Program-made: the position numbers and the translations under genes
DNA from: Zhengitettix transpicula
Lineage: Eukaryota; Arthropoda; Insecta; Orthoptera; Tetrigidae
Direction: 5' to 3'
Length of the DNA stretch: 64,000 nucleotides
NCBI GenBank assembly: GCA_037074705.1
Contig: CM073591.1
Location: 80,520,532-80,584,531 of the forward strand
The notes under the pieces: generated by a model
What the model was told of the DNA's origin: nothing
The model's database searches: none
What the model saw: only the letters and a program-made list of their open reading frames with translations
Shown: positions 25,001 to 39,100 of the stretch, piece by piece
How the letters are laid out: the number at the start of each line of letters is the position of its first letter
How positions within the stretch are numbered: the stretch's first letter is position 1

Positions 25001-28000
25001 AATTGTTTCAATCGCTTATCGATCTTTTTAGGAATGAGAATTTCCCAACGTCTGTTTTTTGAGGTCTCGTTTTGATTTTAAATTTGTGATCACCTCTCCC
25101 AATGTAAGTTGGTTTTTCAATCTTATCCCGTACGGCCCTCCACGCTTTATTACCCGTGTATGATTTAAAAAGTGCGCAAAGTCTATCTTTCTTCCCACCC
25201 TCATTTCTCTACCTTTTCTCTCCCGTGACAAAGTTCCCGTATTACAAATTTTGCTGATGTTTTTCTATTCCTTCTATGTGGTGCTTGCTATAAGGATCCC
25301 AACAACTTGCACCATACTCTAGTATGGGACGAACTAGAGATTTATAAGCAAGTTCTTTTGATTTGCCACTCACCTTTCTAATATTCTCATTCTCAAAATG
25401 TAAATATTTCCAAGTTTTCCGAGACGCAGAATTTACTTGTTCTTCCCACCCCTAGATTTGAGTTCAAAATCATTCCTAAATACTTTACCTGAGGTATTTT
25501 CTCCCAATTTACAACGTTTCTGGAAACCTCAAAAGCCTTTTACTTCTATATAATCACTTATTTTGTCTGTATTTGGCGATTTTTCTCATTATGAATATAC
25601 CTGTTCCCATTCATTCAAAAAACTATACCAATTGTCACATTTCTCTTACCAATTTAACTCAATTCGCACTCAAATTCAATGGCAAACAATTGATTGGTGA
25701 CTTGGAAGCCACTGATTAAAAAGTGAGAGAATTTTCACGGTTTTAGACTTAAGATACAGCTGATAAATGGTGACCCACTCTGATATAGTGAAAAATAAAT
25801 ATGGATCCCTGCCTCATAATCTTGCACAACTTATCCTACCTTTACTCATTTGTATTTGTCCGTATCGTTCGTAATGTAATGAATGTTTGTTCGGCGGAAG
25901 GATTCTGCGGTCCGCTACCATTCTTCAAATAAAAATCCTGTTCTGCTACGTAGCTCACAGGCATTAATTTAAGTTACCCTTATTTGAAGAGACAGCAATG
26001 GTAAAATTAATGAAAGTGAGAACTGTATGCGAGGACTATTCTCTCGCAGTCAGAACCTTGTAGGAGAGACAGAAAGGGGATCCTACCGCATCCCCCCTTT
26101 CAAACACCTTTCCTATGCTATAAGAGGGGAGTTGCCACTATGTGGATTACCCTATACATAGCCTATCTACACCCCCAAAAAAAAAAAATAGCCCGGGGGC
26201 CCTAGTTAACCCTTGGCTACCTTCCTCTACCCTTCCGAATCCCCCCTTTCAAATCCCTTCCTATGCTATTAAAGGGGAGTTGCCCAAAGTGGATCACCCT
26301 CATGTAGCCTGTTGCCCAAAAAAAAACTCTCCGTTTTTTAACTAAGGGTCCCACAAGCTGAGGCACCTCGGCCTGTTTTGAGAGGTGTATGTTCCGGGGT
26401 CACAGACCTTGGGCATACGATAAGAGTTGTTCGCTGTTCCCATTGGAACAGTCGGCCAGCTGCCTCCTAAACTGGTCGAGGTACAGAGAAGGGAATGCTG
26501 CGTCCCCACAGCAAACTCCTCTCCCGCTATCAGAAGGGCTTGGGACAAGTACCCAATGCCCGACCTACCTGATGCGGGTTTTTCTAGGGTTTTCCCTGCA
26601 TTACTTATAGACGAATGCCGGGTAGGATCCTTAAACTATAGCCCGGGGGCCCTAGTTAACCCTTGGCTACCTTCCTCTACCCTTCCGGATCCTCCCTTTC
26701 AAATCACTTCCTATGCTATTAAAGGGGAGTTGCCACCATGTGGATTACCCTCATGTAGTCTATTACCCTAAAATAAAAAGTAGAATTCATGAAGAAAGCT
26801 TGCGAGAGGATTCTCTCGCAGGTGAACCTTCCCAGAGAGTTCTGGTGGAGGCTACCTTTGGAGATGCCTTCATATCTCTCTGGTTTTTTTATGAGAGGTT
26901 TAAGTTCCGGGATCGCAGACCTTGGGCATACGGTAAGTGCAGTCTGCTATTCCTATTGGAATAGTCGGCCAGCTGCATCCTAAACTGGTCAAGGCACGGC
27001 GAGGGGAAAGCTGCGACCCCACAGCAAACCCCTCTCCTGCCATCGGAAGGTCGTGGGCCAAGTACCAAATGCCCGGTTTTCCCTGCATCACTTTTAGGCG
27101 AATTTCCGTGTAGTATCCTTAAACCATAGCCCGGGGGCCCTAGTTCACCCTTGGCTACCTTCCTCTACCCTTCCGGATCACCCCTTTCAAATCACTTCCC
27201 ATGCTATTAAAGGGGAGTTGCCACCATGTGGATTACCCTCATGTAGCCTGTTACCCTAAAAAAAAGTAGAAATTAAATTAAATAAGTCAATAATAGCAAC
27301 TGTACTGCAGCTTCTTTAACATTCATACTGAGATTAATTTTATTAGAAGTAAATAGCTCAGATAATTTTTTTCCTGACTCAATCCAATTGTGTATTATGT
27401 ATGGTCAGTTTTCGCTGTTACTGTATTTGATTCTTGAACGTTTACATTTTTCAAAAAAAAGTTTACATCTTGGCTCGGCCTTCACACAACGTATAGCCAA
27501 CCTGAGGCGTACAGAATAAACAAAACGTCTGCCTTAAATAATAAATACAGAAATGTGTTATCAGTCAAGCATGACTTTAAATTTCCGATACATTTCAGAA
27601 ATGCTGTGATTCACGATTACACAAAGCAATTATTTTTCATCCGGAAATCGCTTAACAGCAAAAAAAAACTTTTTTATTAGCTGAGGTACTGCTCGTTTAA
27701 AAATTTAATCAATGGACTTAATACTATTTCTAAAAATAAATTCCAGCTGATTTAAGCCTTAAGTCAACATTTGTGAGAACGTGTTTATTTAAAACTCTTC
27801 ATCAAACATGTGCATACTTTTCCGTTGAGGATTAATTATATTCTACAGTAATTTGACAAAAATTCCTAATCATTTGGTAATCTTTTAGAAATTTAAAGCA
27901 TAAGCTTCGTTAAACGTGTTAAACAGTTTAATTTTGTTCTGAATGATTTGAATCAATTTCTGGTAATTCATTCAAAGTCCCAGGTTTAAATCAAACACAT

Positions 28001-30123
28001 ACATTCTTCAAACAGTTATTTAATTTGGTAGTCGTAACATCTTGCGGCTTTACGCTATAACCATTTAATGTCCAATTCTAAATTTATAGAGTGAAGCTCG
28101 AAATGTCTTTATTATTCCGATGAAACACCGCTTACCGTTCTTTACATAGATCTGTTAGAATTGTCGATTTCATTTTTATTTACGGAATACTTGCGTTCAT
28201 ATTTTCCTTTACTCGAAATTTCTGATACAGAACAATATTTTACTAAAATAAACATTAAAAATACAATATTAAAATGTGCGCGAAGTGAGTTTAATTATTT
28301 TACTGTTTCCTGTTTGTAATGTTTTGAAGTCTTTGTTTTACATGAACGTGTAACTTAAGTAAAGAAGCCAAACAATGTTTGCACGGTGGACGAACACCTT
28401 GTAAAAGGTGGAATGGTGACGGGACCATGCAGCACTGTGCTGTGCTGTTAATATTTTCTGAAATCAAGTCCATATTTCTTACTACAGTGTGTATTCTTGA
28501 TCCTCTAAACTTTAAAAAAATAATTATTGTTAGAGATAAAAAATAGTCATACGTAAATATAGTTATATTGTAAGTAGCTTTAAGCTAAATTTTCCAAATA
28601 ATTAAACTTCCAAAGCGACTTTTTGTAATTAACATTAAAAATTTACGTCTGTTTTAAAACTAGTAACAAGAAAGACAAAAGAAGAGATAATATAAATACC
28701 ACACAACGTTTCTGGAAGCCTTGTTCCTTCCTTCGGTTGCAGAAAAAGAAACCGCAAGAGCCTTTGATAGACACAACTGCACAACTCAGTTGACAAACCT
28801 CAAAAACTGTGATGTGCAGTTGCATCTCAGTAGGCGCTTGCGTTTTTTTTCTGCACCTGAAAAAAGCAACAAGACTTCAAGAAACGTTATGTGGTATTTA
28901 TATTATCACTTATTTTGTATGTAGTTGGCTATCTTTCTTATTATTACTTTCTGTAATTGTCGGGCACATTTTTTGGTTTCTTTGCGTTCTTTAATGTGTT
29001 TCTCTTCATTTAGATTTATTTATCAAACATTCTGTACTCGTACGTCCATTACCTATCGGTATAAACTTAATATAAAACCGTCCAAACCCTTTTTTTAGTA
29101 ACAGGTCTTATGAGCGTAATAGAAGAAGTAGGTGTAGACAGGCTATGTATAGGGTAATCCACATAGTGACAACTCCCCTCTTATAGCATAGGAAAGAGAG
29201 TGAAAGGGAGGATGCGGAAAGGTAGAGCAAGGTAGCCAAGGGTTAACTAGGGCTCCTGGGCTACGGTTTAAGGATCCTACCCGCCAATTCGCCTCAAAGT
29301 GATGCAGGGAAAACCCTACAAAAACCTGCATCAGGTACGTCGGACATTTGGTACTTGTCCCACGCACTTCCGAAGGCGGGAGAGGAGTTTGCTGTGGGGT
29401 CGCAGCTTTCCTCTCGCCGGTTTAGGAGGCAGTTGGCCGGCTATTCCAATATGAATAGCGGACAACTCTTACCGTATGCCCAAGGTCTGTGACCCCGGAA
29501 CATACACCTCTCAAAACAGGCCGAGGTGTCTCGGCTTGTGGGAACCTTAGTTCAAAAACGGAGAGGAAAAGGCATCCCCAAAGGTAGCCCCTTCGTATCT
29601 CTCCTAAAAGGTTCTGCCTGCGAGAGAACATCCCTCGCAGGTTACCTGGGAGAGAATCCTATCGCAGGCTCTCTCCGGGGATCTAGTGGGTCGGGGGGGG
29701 GGGGGATGAAGAGTTTGCTGTGGTTATTTTAACAATATTTTCTAACATCTAACTGAAGGTATGTGTCACATTTTTCCAATTAGGACTTATAACCCCTTAG
29801 ATTGACTAAAGTCAGTTTCATACGATCATCCTCTCCAATGAGGATTTTGTTAATGTTGAAACCTTTGAGATCCCCGCGGATTTTTCATTAACTTTAAAAT
29901 AAAAACTTGCAATCAAGCTCGTATGTAAATCCGTCGAGATCAGAGTTTATCGGATGAACTGACATCAGTTAATTAGCTTCCTCCCTCCGTTATGCAACGT
30001 ATCGATGGAATAAATTCGATAATATGCATGACGAATATTTTTGAAATTGAAAATAAGTGGTTAATTATAAAGTTAAAGTTGGTACTGGGCACGATAGCTG
30101 TTTCAAAACTTTACATACGAATG

Positions 30124-30160
<37 letters not shown>

Positions 30161-33100
30161 TTATTTATTGTAAAATAAAAACTATGAAATAATTAACTGT
30201 GTTATGAAGTCTCAAAAACTATCCTAATTTAATTGGTATAATGATAGTTATAAAAATATAAAGTATTACACTCGTATAGATCGTAACAAATAAAATAATA
30301 TTGATCTAATTACATATTTAAGAATATAATCTTTTTCCATTTTAATTTAGAAACAAATACTAATAAGATTTTGCAATAAAACTTAATTTAAAATGAACAA
30401 GACTCGATGGTGCTAATATGAAAAACTTTTTCGCATAATTTAAATCACTTAGCACTTCTTTAATTAAAGTTACTTGGTCAAAGATTAGCCTTGTTGTGTA
30501 AGTTATCTGTTTACCGGTAATTCATGTAATTTTCTCAAAGTCTGACTGGATGTCCTCTGGTAGCAGCAGGTTATACGAACGCCGCGTGGATGCATTTGTC
30601 GTTTCCGCTGTCAATAATGTCTACTCTATAACTATTACATATAACCATAAATTTTCAATGCCTTATAAACCTGCTCCTCTTACTAAAAATCTCTCATTAA
30701 CTTTCCACCTTACTCACCTCTGTTTTTACTTGATAAATTTTTAACAGTCCCTTACTAACTTATTACTGATTCTAACTTAAAACTGTCTGCCCTACATTTC
30801 CCTGAGTAGCCACTTTTCCAGCTTACTAACCCATATCCCTCATCTCACCCACTGTCTCCTGCTTCTCTCACGGCATCTAAACTTCGCCAGCAGCAGCTCC
30901 AAATCTGCCTATCTTATAGGGATCGAATCGTTTTCTTACATTTTTATCGGACACTTCCCTCACAAATTTTATATCTAAAAACATATACGGGTTCAGCGTG
31001 CATTGCTAAATATAATTCCATGTAAATTCTCTCAAGCAGAAGAAATCACGATTTTCTCCATTTCCGACAAGTTCACGATATTTCATTCATAGTGTTATCA
31101 ATTGGTCCAAATTTATGCGACAGAAACTATTACCGTACTAAATTTCATTAACATCCCCGTAAATTTATTAAATGGTTGGAAAAACTGCCATATTGTCAGA
31201 AAAAAAAAATTTTTTCAATTGAAATATAAAATAATTACAATGTTACGACGTCTCGTCCTCAATTTTGGGACTTCTTCAGGTAATAGACAGTTTTGAAAAT
31301 TAGACGTTCAAATATATTTAGTGCCACGGTCTGCGTCCTGACTGTTGTAACCGAAATTTATATTTGGACATCTAATTTTAGAATATATGCATACATTCAA
31401 AACTGTCTTACCTGATGAAGTGTGGACGTCACGTCGTAATGTCGTAATTATTTTATGCTTTAGTTGAATAATACATTTTGTGTGACAAATTTGACGTTTT
31501 TCTGTTCATTTATTAAATTATAAAACTCAGATTAACTTGGATATCAAACCCAGTAAATTATCGCCTAAACGGTTCACAAAAAGGTGAGGAATCGATTATT
31601 TTCTCACGGTTGCCTCATGTTTTATTTTATTTTTTATTTTTTGGGGGCAACAGGCTACATGAGGGTAATCCACGTTGAGCAACTCCCCTTTAATAGTATA
31701 GGAAGGGATTTGAAAGGTGGGATGCGGAAAGGTAGAGGAAGGTAGCCAAGGGTTAACTAGGGCCCCCGGGCTATATTTTAAGGATCGTACCCGGCATTCG
31801 CCTGAAGAAATGCAGGGAAAACCCTAGAAAAACCTGCCTCAGGTAGGTCGGGCATTGGGTACTTGTCCCACGCCCTTCCGATAGCGGGAGAGGAGTTTGC
31901 TGTGGGGACTCAGCATTCCCTTCTCCGTGCCTCGACCAGTTTAGGAGGCAGCTGGCCGACTATTCCAATGGGAATAGCGGACAACTCTTACCGTATTCCC
32001 AAGGTCTGTGACCCCGGAACATACACCTCTCAGAACAGGCCGAGGTGCCTCGGCTTGTGGAAACTTAGTTCAAAAACGGAGTGGAAAAGGCATCCCCAAA
32101 GGTAGCCCCTTCGTATCTCTATCGGAAGGGCGTGGGACAAGTACCCAATGCCCGACCTGCCTGATGCAGGTTTTTCTAGGGTTTGTCCTGCATTTCTTTT
32201 AGGCGAATGCCTGGTAGGATCCTTAAACCATAGCTCGGTGGCCCTAGTTAACCCTTGGCTACCTTACTCTACCTTTCCGCATCCCCCCTTTCACTCATTT
32301 TCCTATGCTATAAGAGGGAAGTTGCCACTATGTGGATTACCCTATACATAGCCTGTCTACACCCCCCAAAAAAACACTTAAAAATAAAAACCTACAAAAA
32401 TGGACAATAAAACTAGATGAAATTAAAACTTATTTCCGTCCTTAGTCAAGATCTTGCTTCTTTCTGACTTTTCACTGCAACATCATCTCGTGAAAATTAA
32501 TTCCTGTAACCTCGATAACGATTATTGCTCATTTCATCAAACTGAGATTTTTTTCCCAAGGTTATATCAAATACACACTGTTCAACTGGAATTCTGAACT
32601 TTGAATGTCCAAGGAAAAATTATCTTCATCCGCGAGGATAATAACTCCATTTAAATTGGCCTGTTCTATCTATTCTGCAGCCAATTACGAGCTGTCGGAA
32701 AATGTTGAAAAATCAGGAATTTCAATATTAGTCTGAAAGATTTTATTTTTTTATATGGCCCCTCATATTTTTTTTTGCTTTCAAAAGTATCCACTGGTCT
32801 TGTAAAAAAAAGTTCTTAGTTTCAACACTAACTAAATTTTAAGACAGCGACGGAGCTTATTTTCCTTTGTGACGTAATTACTAAGCACTGGAGCCCCTTA
32901 ATTCCTGCTTTGGCATGTCATGTGCTTGCTTGAACATAAAGAAAAATTCAATATATTCTGGATACAAGACTGGTACGAGACGCATTCGTGAAGGAATGTG
33001 CAATATAGCCTGAAGACCTTGCATAAATTCCCCATGTAAAACGTCTCATTCCTTAAGGAATTATTCCACATAAATAATGTGAGATTTTGCAGTCTATTGA

Positions 33101-36100
33101 GTTTCGCGAGAGTGTCGAAAATACTGAACCTATGGAAGAATAGTACAAATGACAGTTATTTTAAAATTTCATCAATCAGAAATTATAAAATAATATGTGC
33201 GACGATTCTTGAAATAAATCCCGCGAATTTTTCGATTTATTATCAGTTTTCTTAATATTCTTGTTCTTATTTCCTAATTCTGCATTACACAATTCTGTGT
33301 CAGAGGAAGGATGATTTTTCTATTCGAAGGAACGATGTCTACGAATGGATATTGAGCCAAACTAATATTCCCGGAATATAAGTATAAAGTAAAGTTAAAA
33401 TACTTAAATTTTGGAACAAAGGCTAAGACTGGCGTCCCAATCCGCTCGCTTTTGTATTCTCGTAAATATTTCTGAAATATTACTGAAACTGTCCCAACCA
33501 GCTAATCCAAAGGATGTAACCGATTCTAAATAAGCGTGATATCATTGCTTGCAGAAAATCATAATGACAACAATGTAGCACAGCTTCCAACCAATACATT
33601 AATAATTCCAATAGATAATAAGGTGAAAAAATTATATATTTGCATATTTTCTCTCTGGTAGGTCACAATAATCACAATTTTATAGGCCTACAATATAATA
33701 CAAATGTTATAATCCAGGAGAGTCTGCGAGGGCTATTCTCTCGCAGGCAATACCTCCTAGGGATGTTCTCTCGCAGGCAGAACCTTTTAGGAGAGATACG
33801 AAGGGGCTACCTTTGGGTAGGCCTTTTCCTCTCCGTTTTTGAACTAAGGTTCCCACAAGCCGAGGCACCTCCGCCTGTTCTGAGAGGTGTATGTTCCGGG
33901 GTCACAGACCTTCGACTACGGTAAGAGTTGTTCGCTATTCCCATTGGGAATAGTCGGCCAGCTGCCTCCTAAACTGGTCGAGGCACGGAGAAGGGAATGC
34001 TGCGTCCCCACACCAAACTCCTCTCCCGCTATCGGAAGGGCGTGGGACAAGTACACAATTCCCGACCTACCCGATGCAGGTTTTCCTAGGGTTTTCCCTG
34101 CATTTCTTTAGGCGAATGCCGGGTAGGATCCTTAAAATATAGCCCTGGGGCCCTAGTAACCCATGGCTACCTTCCTCTACCCTTCCACATCCCCCCTTTC
34201 AAATCCCTTCCTATGCTATTAAAGGGGAGTTGCCCAATGTGGATCACCCTCATGTAGCCTGTTGCCCTAAAAAAAATAAAAATAAAATGTTATCAACTCG
34301 TATAATTTCACTATTCTTACTAATGAATGGGTCACACGTAACATCGTAGTAGTAAGATGTTGACAGAAAAGAAAAAATAGGCCACTGTCCTATTCCATTA
34401 ACTGAAATAAAATTTTCTTTAATGCGATCAATTTTCAATTTTTTTATTTAATTACACTTCTTACTTCTTGGCTCTATCTATCAGATGATAAAACATCAAT
34501 TTTCGATCATATTTAGATTTAAGTGGTTATAATGGGCGGCATATGGATGTGAATGTAGAATGAGAGAGGTTTTACGGGGTGGCAGGCTGTGTAATTACGA
34601 GATTTGCACCTTATTGTTACAGACTGTGTAAAAAGAGTATAATTGAGAACACATTTTAAGGATCCTACCCGGCATTCTCCTAAAAGTAATGCAGGGAAAA
34701 CCCTAAAAATACCTGCATCAGGTAGGTTGGGTATTGGGTACTTGTCCCACGCCCTTCCGATAGCGGGAGAGTAGTTTGCTGTGGGGACGCAGCATTCCCT
34801 TCTCCGTCCCTCGACCAGGCAGCTGGCCGACTATTCCAATGGGAATAGCCGACAACTCTTACCGTATGCCCAAGGTCTGTGACCCCGGAACATACATCTC
34901 TCAGAATAGGCCGAGGTGCCTCGGCTTGTGGGAACCTTAGTTCAAAAACGGAGAGGAAAAGGCATCCCCAAAGGTAGCCCCTTCGTATCTCTATTACAAG
35001 GTTCTGCCTGCCAGTTGATACAATAAATGTTTGGAGTTCCAAAATTCGTTGATTTTTAATTTTTTTTTTAAATTTTTTAATAAGTAATCCGACAAGTTTT
35101 TCTTAAGTAAAAATTTTTTTGAGGCTATCTTAATTGTGTTCTACAATTTGGAGATGTTAGAACTTAAAATTAAAAATGGCAGCTAAGAAAACTTTTTGAA
35201 ACTTTGAAAGGAGTATAAAATTTAACATACCCTCAAAAGTTATTTATCGCTTCAGAGAAAGGCGATTCAACTATTTTTCTGACCAAGCAGCTTAAGTAAG
35301 GTTTTGTAACGTCCCATATTGTCTCAAGATGGCGGATTTCAGCTTTATATAGCTTATGGCCAAAATAAGTTTTCATCTAAATCACTCCGACCGTTTTCTT
35401 GTGAAAGCGTAACTAATGGACATTGATTATACGAAAGAGTGGAGCTTTAGGTTATTTAGTTATGAATAATAAGCGGAGCTAGATGTAATTGAACACTTTG
35501 AAATGTTCATGTGGAAGTATAGTTTTTGAATTCTCGTCTAGTTTCTATACTATGGATATACTGAACTCAACGACGATCTGTATTTCATTTATATATTATA
35601 CTTTTTTAATGCTTATTTGCCCGTTGGCAAGTCAGCCGTCAAAGCTTTGAGACGAGTTAAATAGATTTATGTTTGTGTGCTGCAGACTCTGGATTCGGCT
35701 TTCAAAAACCCCACTTTTCTCTCTCTCTTTGTGCATGTTCCGCTTTGGACGGAAAATCAACTTTAAAACTACCAACATTTATATCTCACTCAAACAGAAA
35801 ACGTTTCACGGCGTTTATTTGATACCCCTCATTTCTTTCATGACGATATCAGTGCTATGGTTTATAATTCAATAAATATGCTTGCTTTCTCCGAGGCGCC
35901 CTTTTAATTCAGAATATAGGTGGACCACAATTTAACTTAATAAAATCTGTGATATTGCACATTTTATAAGCAGCTCAGAAACTGAGGTAAAATATTTGTA
36001 TACGTGTACCTGGTAAAAGGCTGTGATAAATTTTAAGGAATTACATTTATTATTCCCTTATTGTATGCATTTCTTGACACCGTTTTGTAAAGTGATAAAG

Positions 36101-39100
36101 GGGGAAAAAATCTTAGTTTCACCAATTGAAACGCAAATTATTGTACAGAAAGCATACATTATGGTTATTGGTCCTTGATTCTAATTTTAAAGCGTGTCAT
36201 ATAACTCGGCCTTTGAAATACCTCTCGCTCACCGCACAATTTTAATTTCAATTTCATTAGATAATATGAGAAAAGTTTTAATTGCAAAATATGAGTGGTC
36301 GATGGCTCTGGGCCAAGTCACACTGAATGCGGTGTCGCAGTTAACAAAACGTCACAAGCTGCACGAAATGAAAAATATTTCCCTAGAGTCATTCTTTTGA
36401 AAGCTTAGCCTCAACTATTTCTATTTGTCTAATGTAGGTTCGTAGAAATCACTTTTCGAAGAAGTGGTATGATTTCAGCGTGGCCAATAATATTCAAAGC
36501 GTCATTATCGACTTTTTATAATATTTGTGCTGACATTTCAAGAGATGATAAAAGCCCCAAATTGTAAAGGAGTTCACGACAATATTCCGGTATTCTTTTT
36601 TTTTATTTTATTTACTCAATATGCCAAAGCTTTGCTGTAATCAAAATAAATAAAATTGAGACTGAATTTTATCTGATTGGTGATTCCAAATTTTTTTTTC
36701 GGTTGCTAATTTACAATCTACTCTTAACACTTTAGAGTAATAAGTAAATTTTATTATTATTAATGCTGTTTGACACGAGAAGGGCACCGTCCAGTGGCGG
36801 GTGTCCTGGATTTATTCAGTGATGTCTTCTGGTCATAATCTCTTCAATCTTCTCACTACGAGTTGTTGGAGGTAGAGGTCGGTGATGTATTTGTTGTAGT
36901 GGTTTAGTGTTCGATGTGTGGTTTTTCTGGCATACGTCTTGATGGTTTCTGAAATAAATAGAATTTTGAGGTCGTGATATTTGCTGATGTACCACGGTGC
37001 AATGTCCTTGATTGGAAAGCCTGCAAGATATTTAATGGTTTTCTGCATCCCCATAATTCGATCACGTAAGACCATATATGTTGTAATAATTAAATATAAT
37101 ATGAATGTGGCGTTTCTAAATGAAAGAACTTTAGTGAAAGTTATTAAACAAGATTTATTAACAATTTTAAAACAAGTATAAAATACACAAAATATTTGGG
37201 ATCTCAGGGTCTTGAACTGGGTTTGATAAATGGCAGAATTTATATAATCAAAATTACATTTACCTTTTATGGAAATCAATGCGTCTGAACATAGACGAAA
37301 TTTGTTGCGGAAGAAATAATACTAAAGATTGAATTTAAACAATTTTAATTTTATCAAGAATTAAGGATCTCATTTTATCCATAATTAAATAATTAAAAAA
37401 CGATCTGACTTTTATCTTTTAAACACGGTTTACAAATGATTTTAAAGTTTTTCTCTACTTACGGCTGCCCAGGTCTCATTTTTAGTTTTTCGTGCACAAT
37501 TTTGGGGACATCACTGATTCTAAGTTCTCACAGACTCTAAATGTTCACAGGCTCTAATTGGCGTTGTTTGTTAGTTGGTTTAACACAAATTGGTTGGTTC
37601 TCGATGCTTTACTACAACTAGTTGCTCTGTCTCCTTCCCGACTGAATATTGCTTTACTTTTTAATTTTTGAAAGCATGTTTGTGACTGGACCACATTCTT
37701 TCGTTCTGACTGCCGACTGTAAAACTTTTCGTCTGGTCTATTCGCTGTCTGCTGCCCGACTGCACATTTCCTGACTGTTCGTTCGTCTCGCAAGTTTTGA
37801 GCGCCTAGAACCTTCTCGACTCATCAACAATGTTTTCTTTGCCTTGCCGGTTTGTTGCGGCGTCCGCTCTATATCCACTAATAATGAGTCCTCTACAATT
37901 CAACTTTTCAATTAGAACAATGTCTTAATTACCAATTACTACAATGTATTAGTTTGGTTTTAAACCAATTCCAAAATATAAATATCTACTTGTGAAACAT
38001 TTCTGTTCTCCGTATAAATCAAGTTCGTGAGTTTAGTTAGAACCAAACGATGAACACAGAACCGGATCCTTGAGATTGAATTGGTTTGGTTGTACCTGAA
38101 AAAGAGAAATTCCGATGGAATTCTGAGGAAATTGATAGAACCAGACGTGATGAAACAAAATTGGAAATATATGCTCATTTTTTTGTAAGGGCCTGCCAAC
38201 GGATGCTACAATTATTCTAAAAGGTACAATAGGATTGTGTATTTTAGGTACCCGGCTATGTCGGCAGAAGAAAGAAATAAGGTGAGATATGTTGAAGAAT
38301 CAATGTAATAATTCTGTTTAAACCTCTTTGGTATACTTTTGAGTTTGTCGATGACAAGATTGACGCAATTGGCTTTGCAATATTTATAATTATTACTATC
38401 AGATAAAAATAGTCTGTTTGATATAGTTAGTGATCAAGAGCAAACGTTACAGTTACAGTGTTTTAGTTAAAAACAATTTTAGTGTGTTTAAGATCTATTA
38501 ATAAATTCCTATGAAATCGAGATAAACGTTGACGTTAATTTTGTTGGCATCATGTAAAAATTGAACGGTTTTGTTGCTTGATATTGACATGTTTTTGGGC
38601 GGAAACAAATTGATGTTGGTTTGAAATGGTCATGGTTCAAACTTACTGTTAATCAAAAATGAAACATGTTTCCTTTTACTTTTGGAACAATTTCAAAAGA
38701 TATAAGAGATATAAATTAAGTATATAAAACGTAACATATCATTAATTATAATCGATTCAAATGAGCAATTTCAGTTTTATAAAATCTGACAAGTCAGACT
38801 GAACAATTTTTGAGAATTCAAAATGACTGTGCTTACAAACTTGAGGAAAGAATTCCACGAAATATCAGCATCTACAGTGTATGAAAAATTCTGGTTCTTA
38901 TTCGAGCATTGCAAGAGCCTCGAGTGCGACACTACCGCTCAGTCCAGACGACAAACTGAAAAACCTAATTTTTTATCAAATTTAACGCTTATTCAATAAA
39001 TACTTTATAGAATCGCGGCAGTATAATATAATACACACAAAGTCGTGACTGAACCGTGTCGTCTCAGATCCCACTATCTTCTCTCTAATCGGATTATTGT

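Noticed and set aside
26120..27091. Several overlapping open frames of 60-114 codons on both strands as a gene cluster
   Set aside because: All lie in repeated R1 sequence, are open on both strands and recur with every R1 copy.
36833..37279. 148-codon frame on the - strand as an intact gene
   Set aside because: Only its C-terminal part matches a reverse transcriptase, and that match needs a frameshift and is followed by an in-frame stop within the domain. It is a relic.
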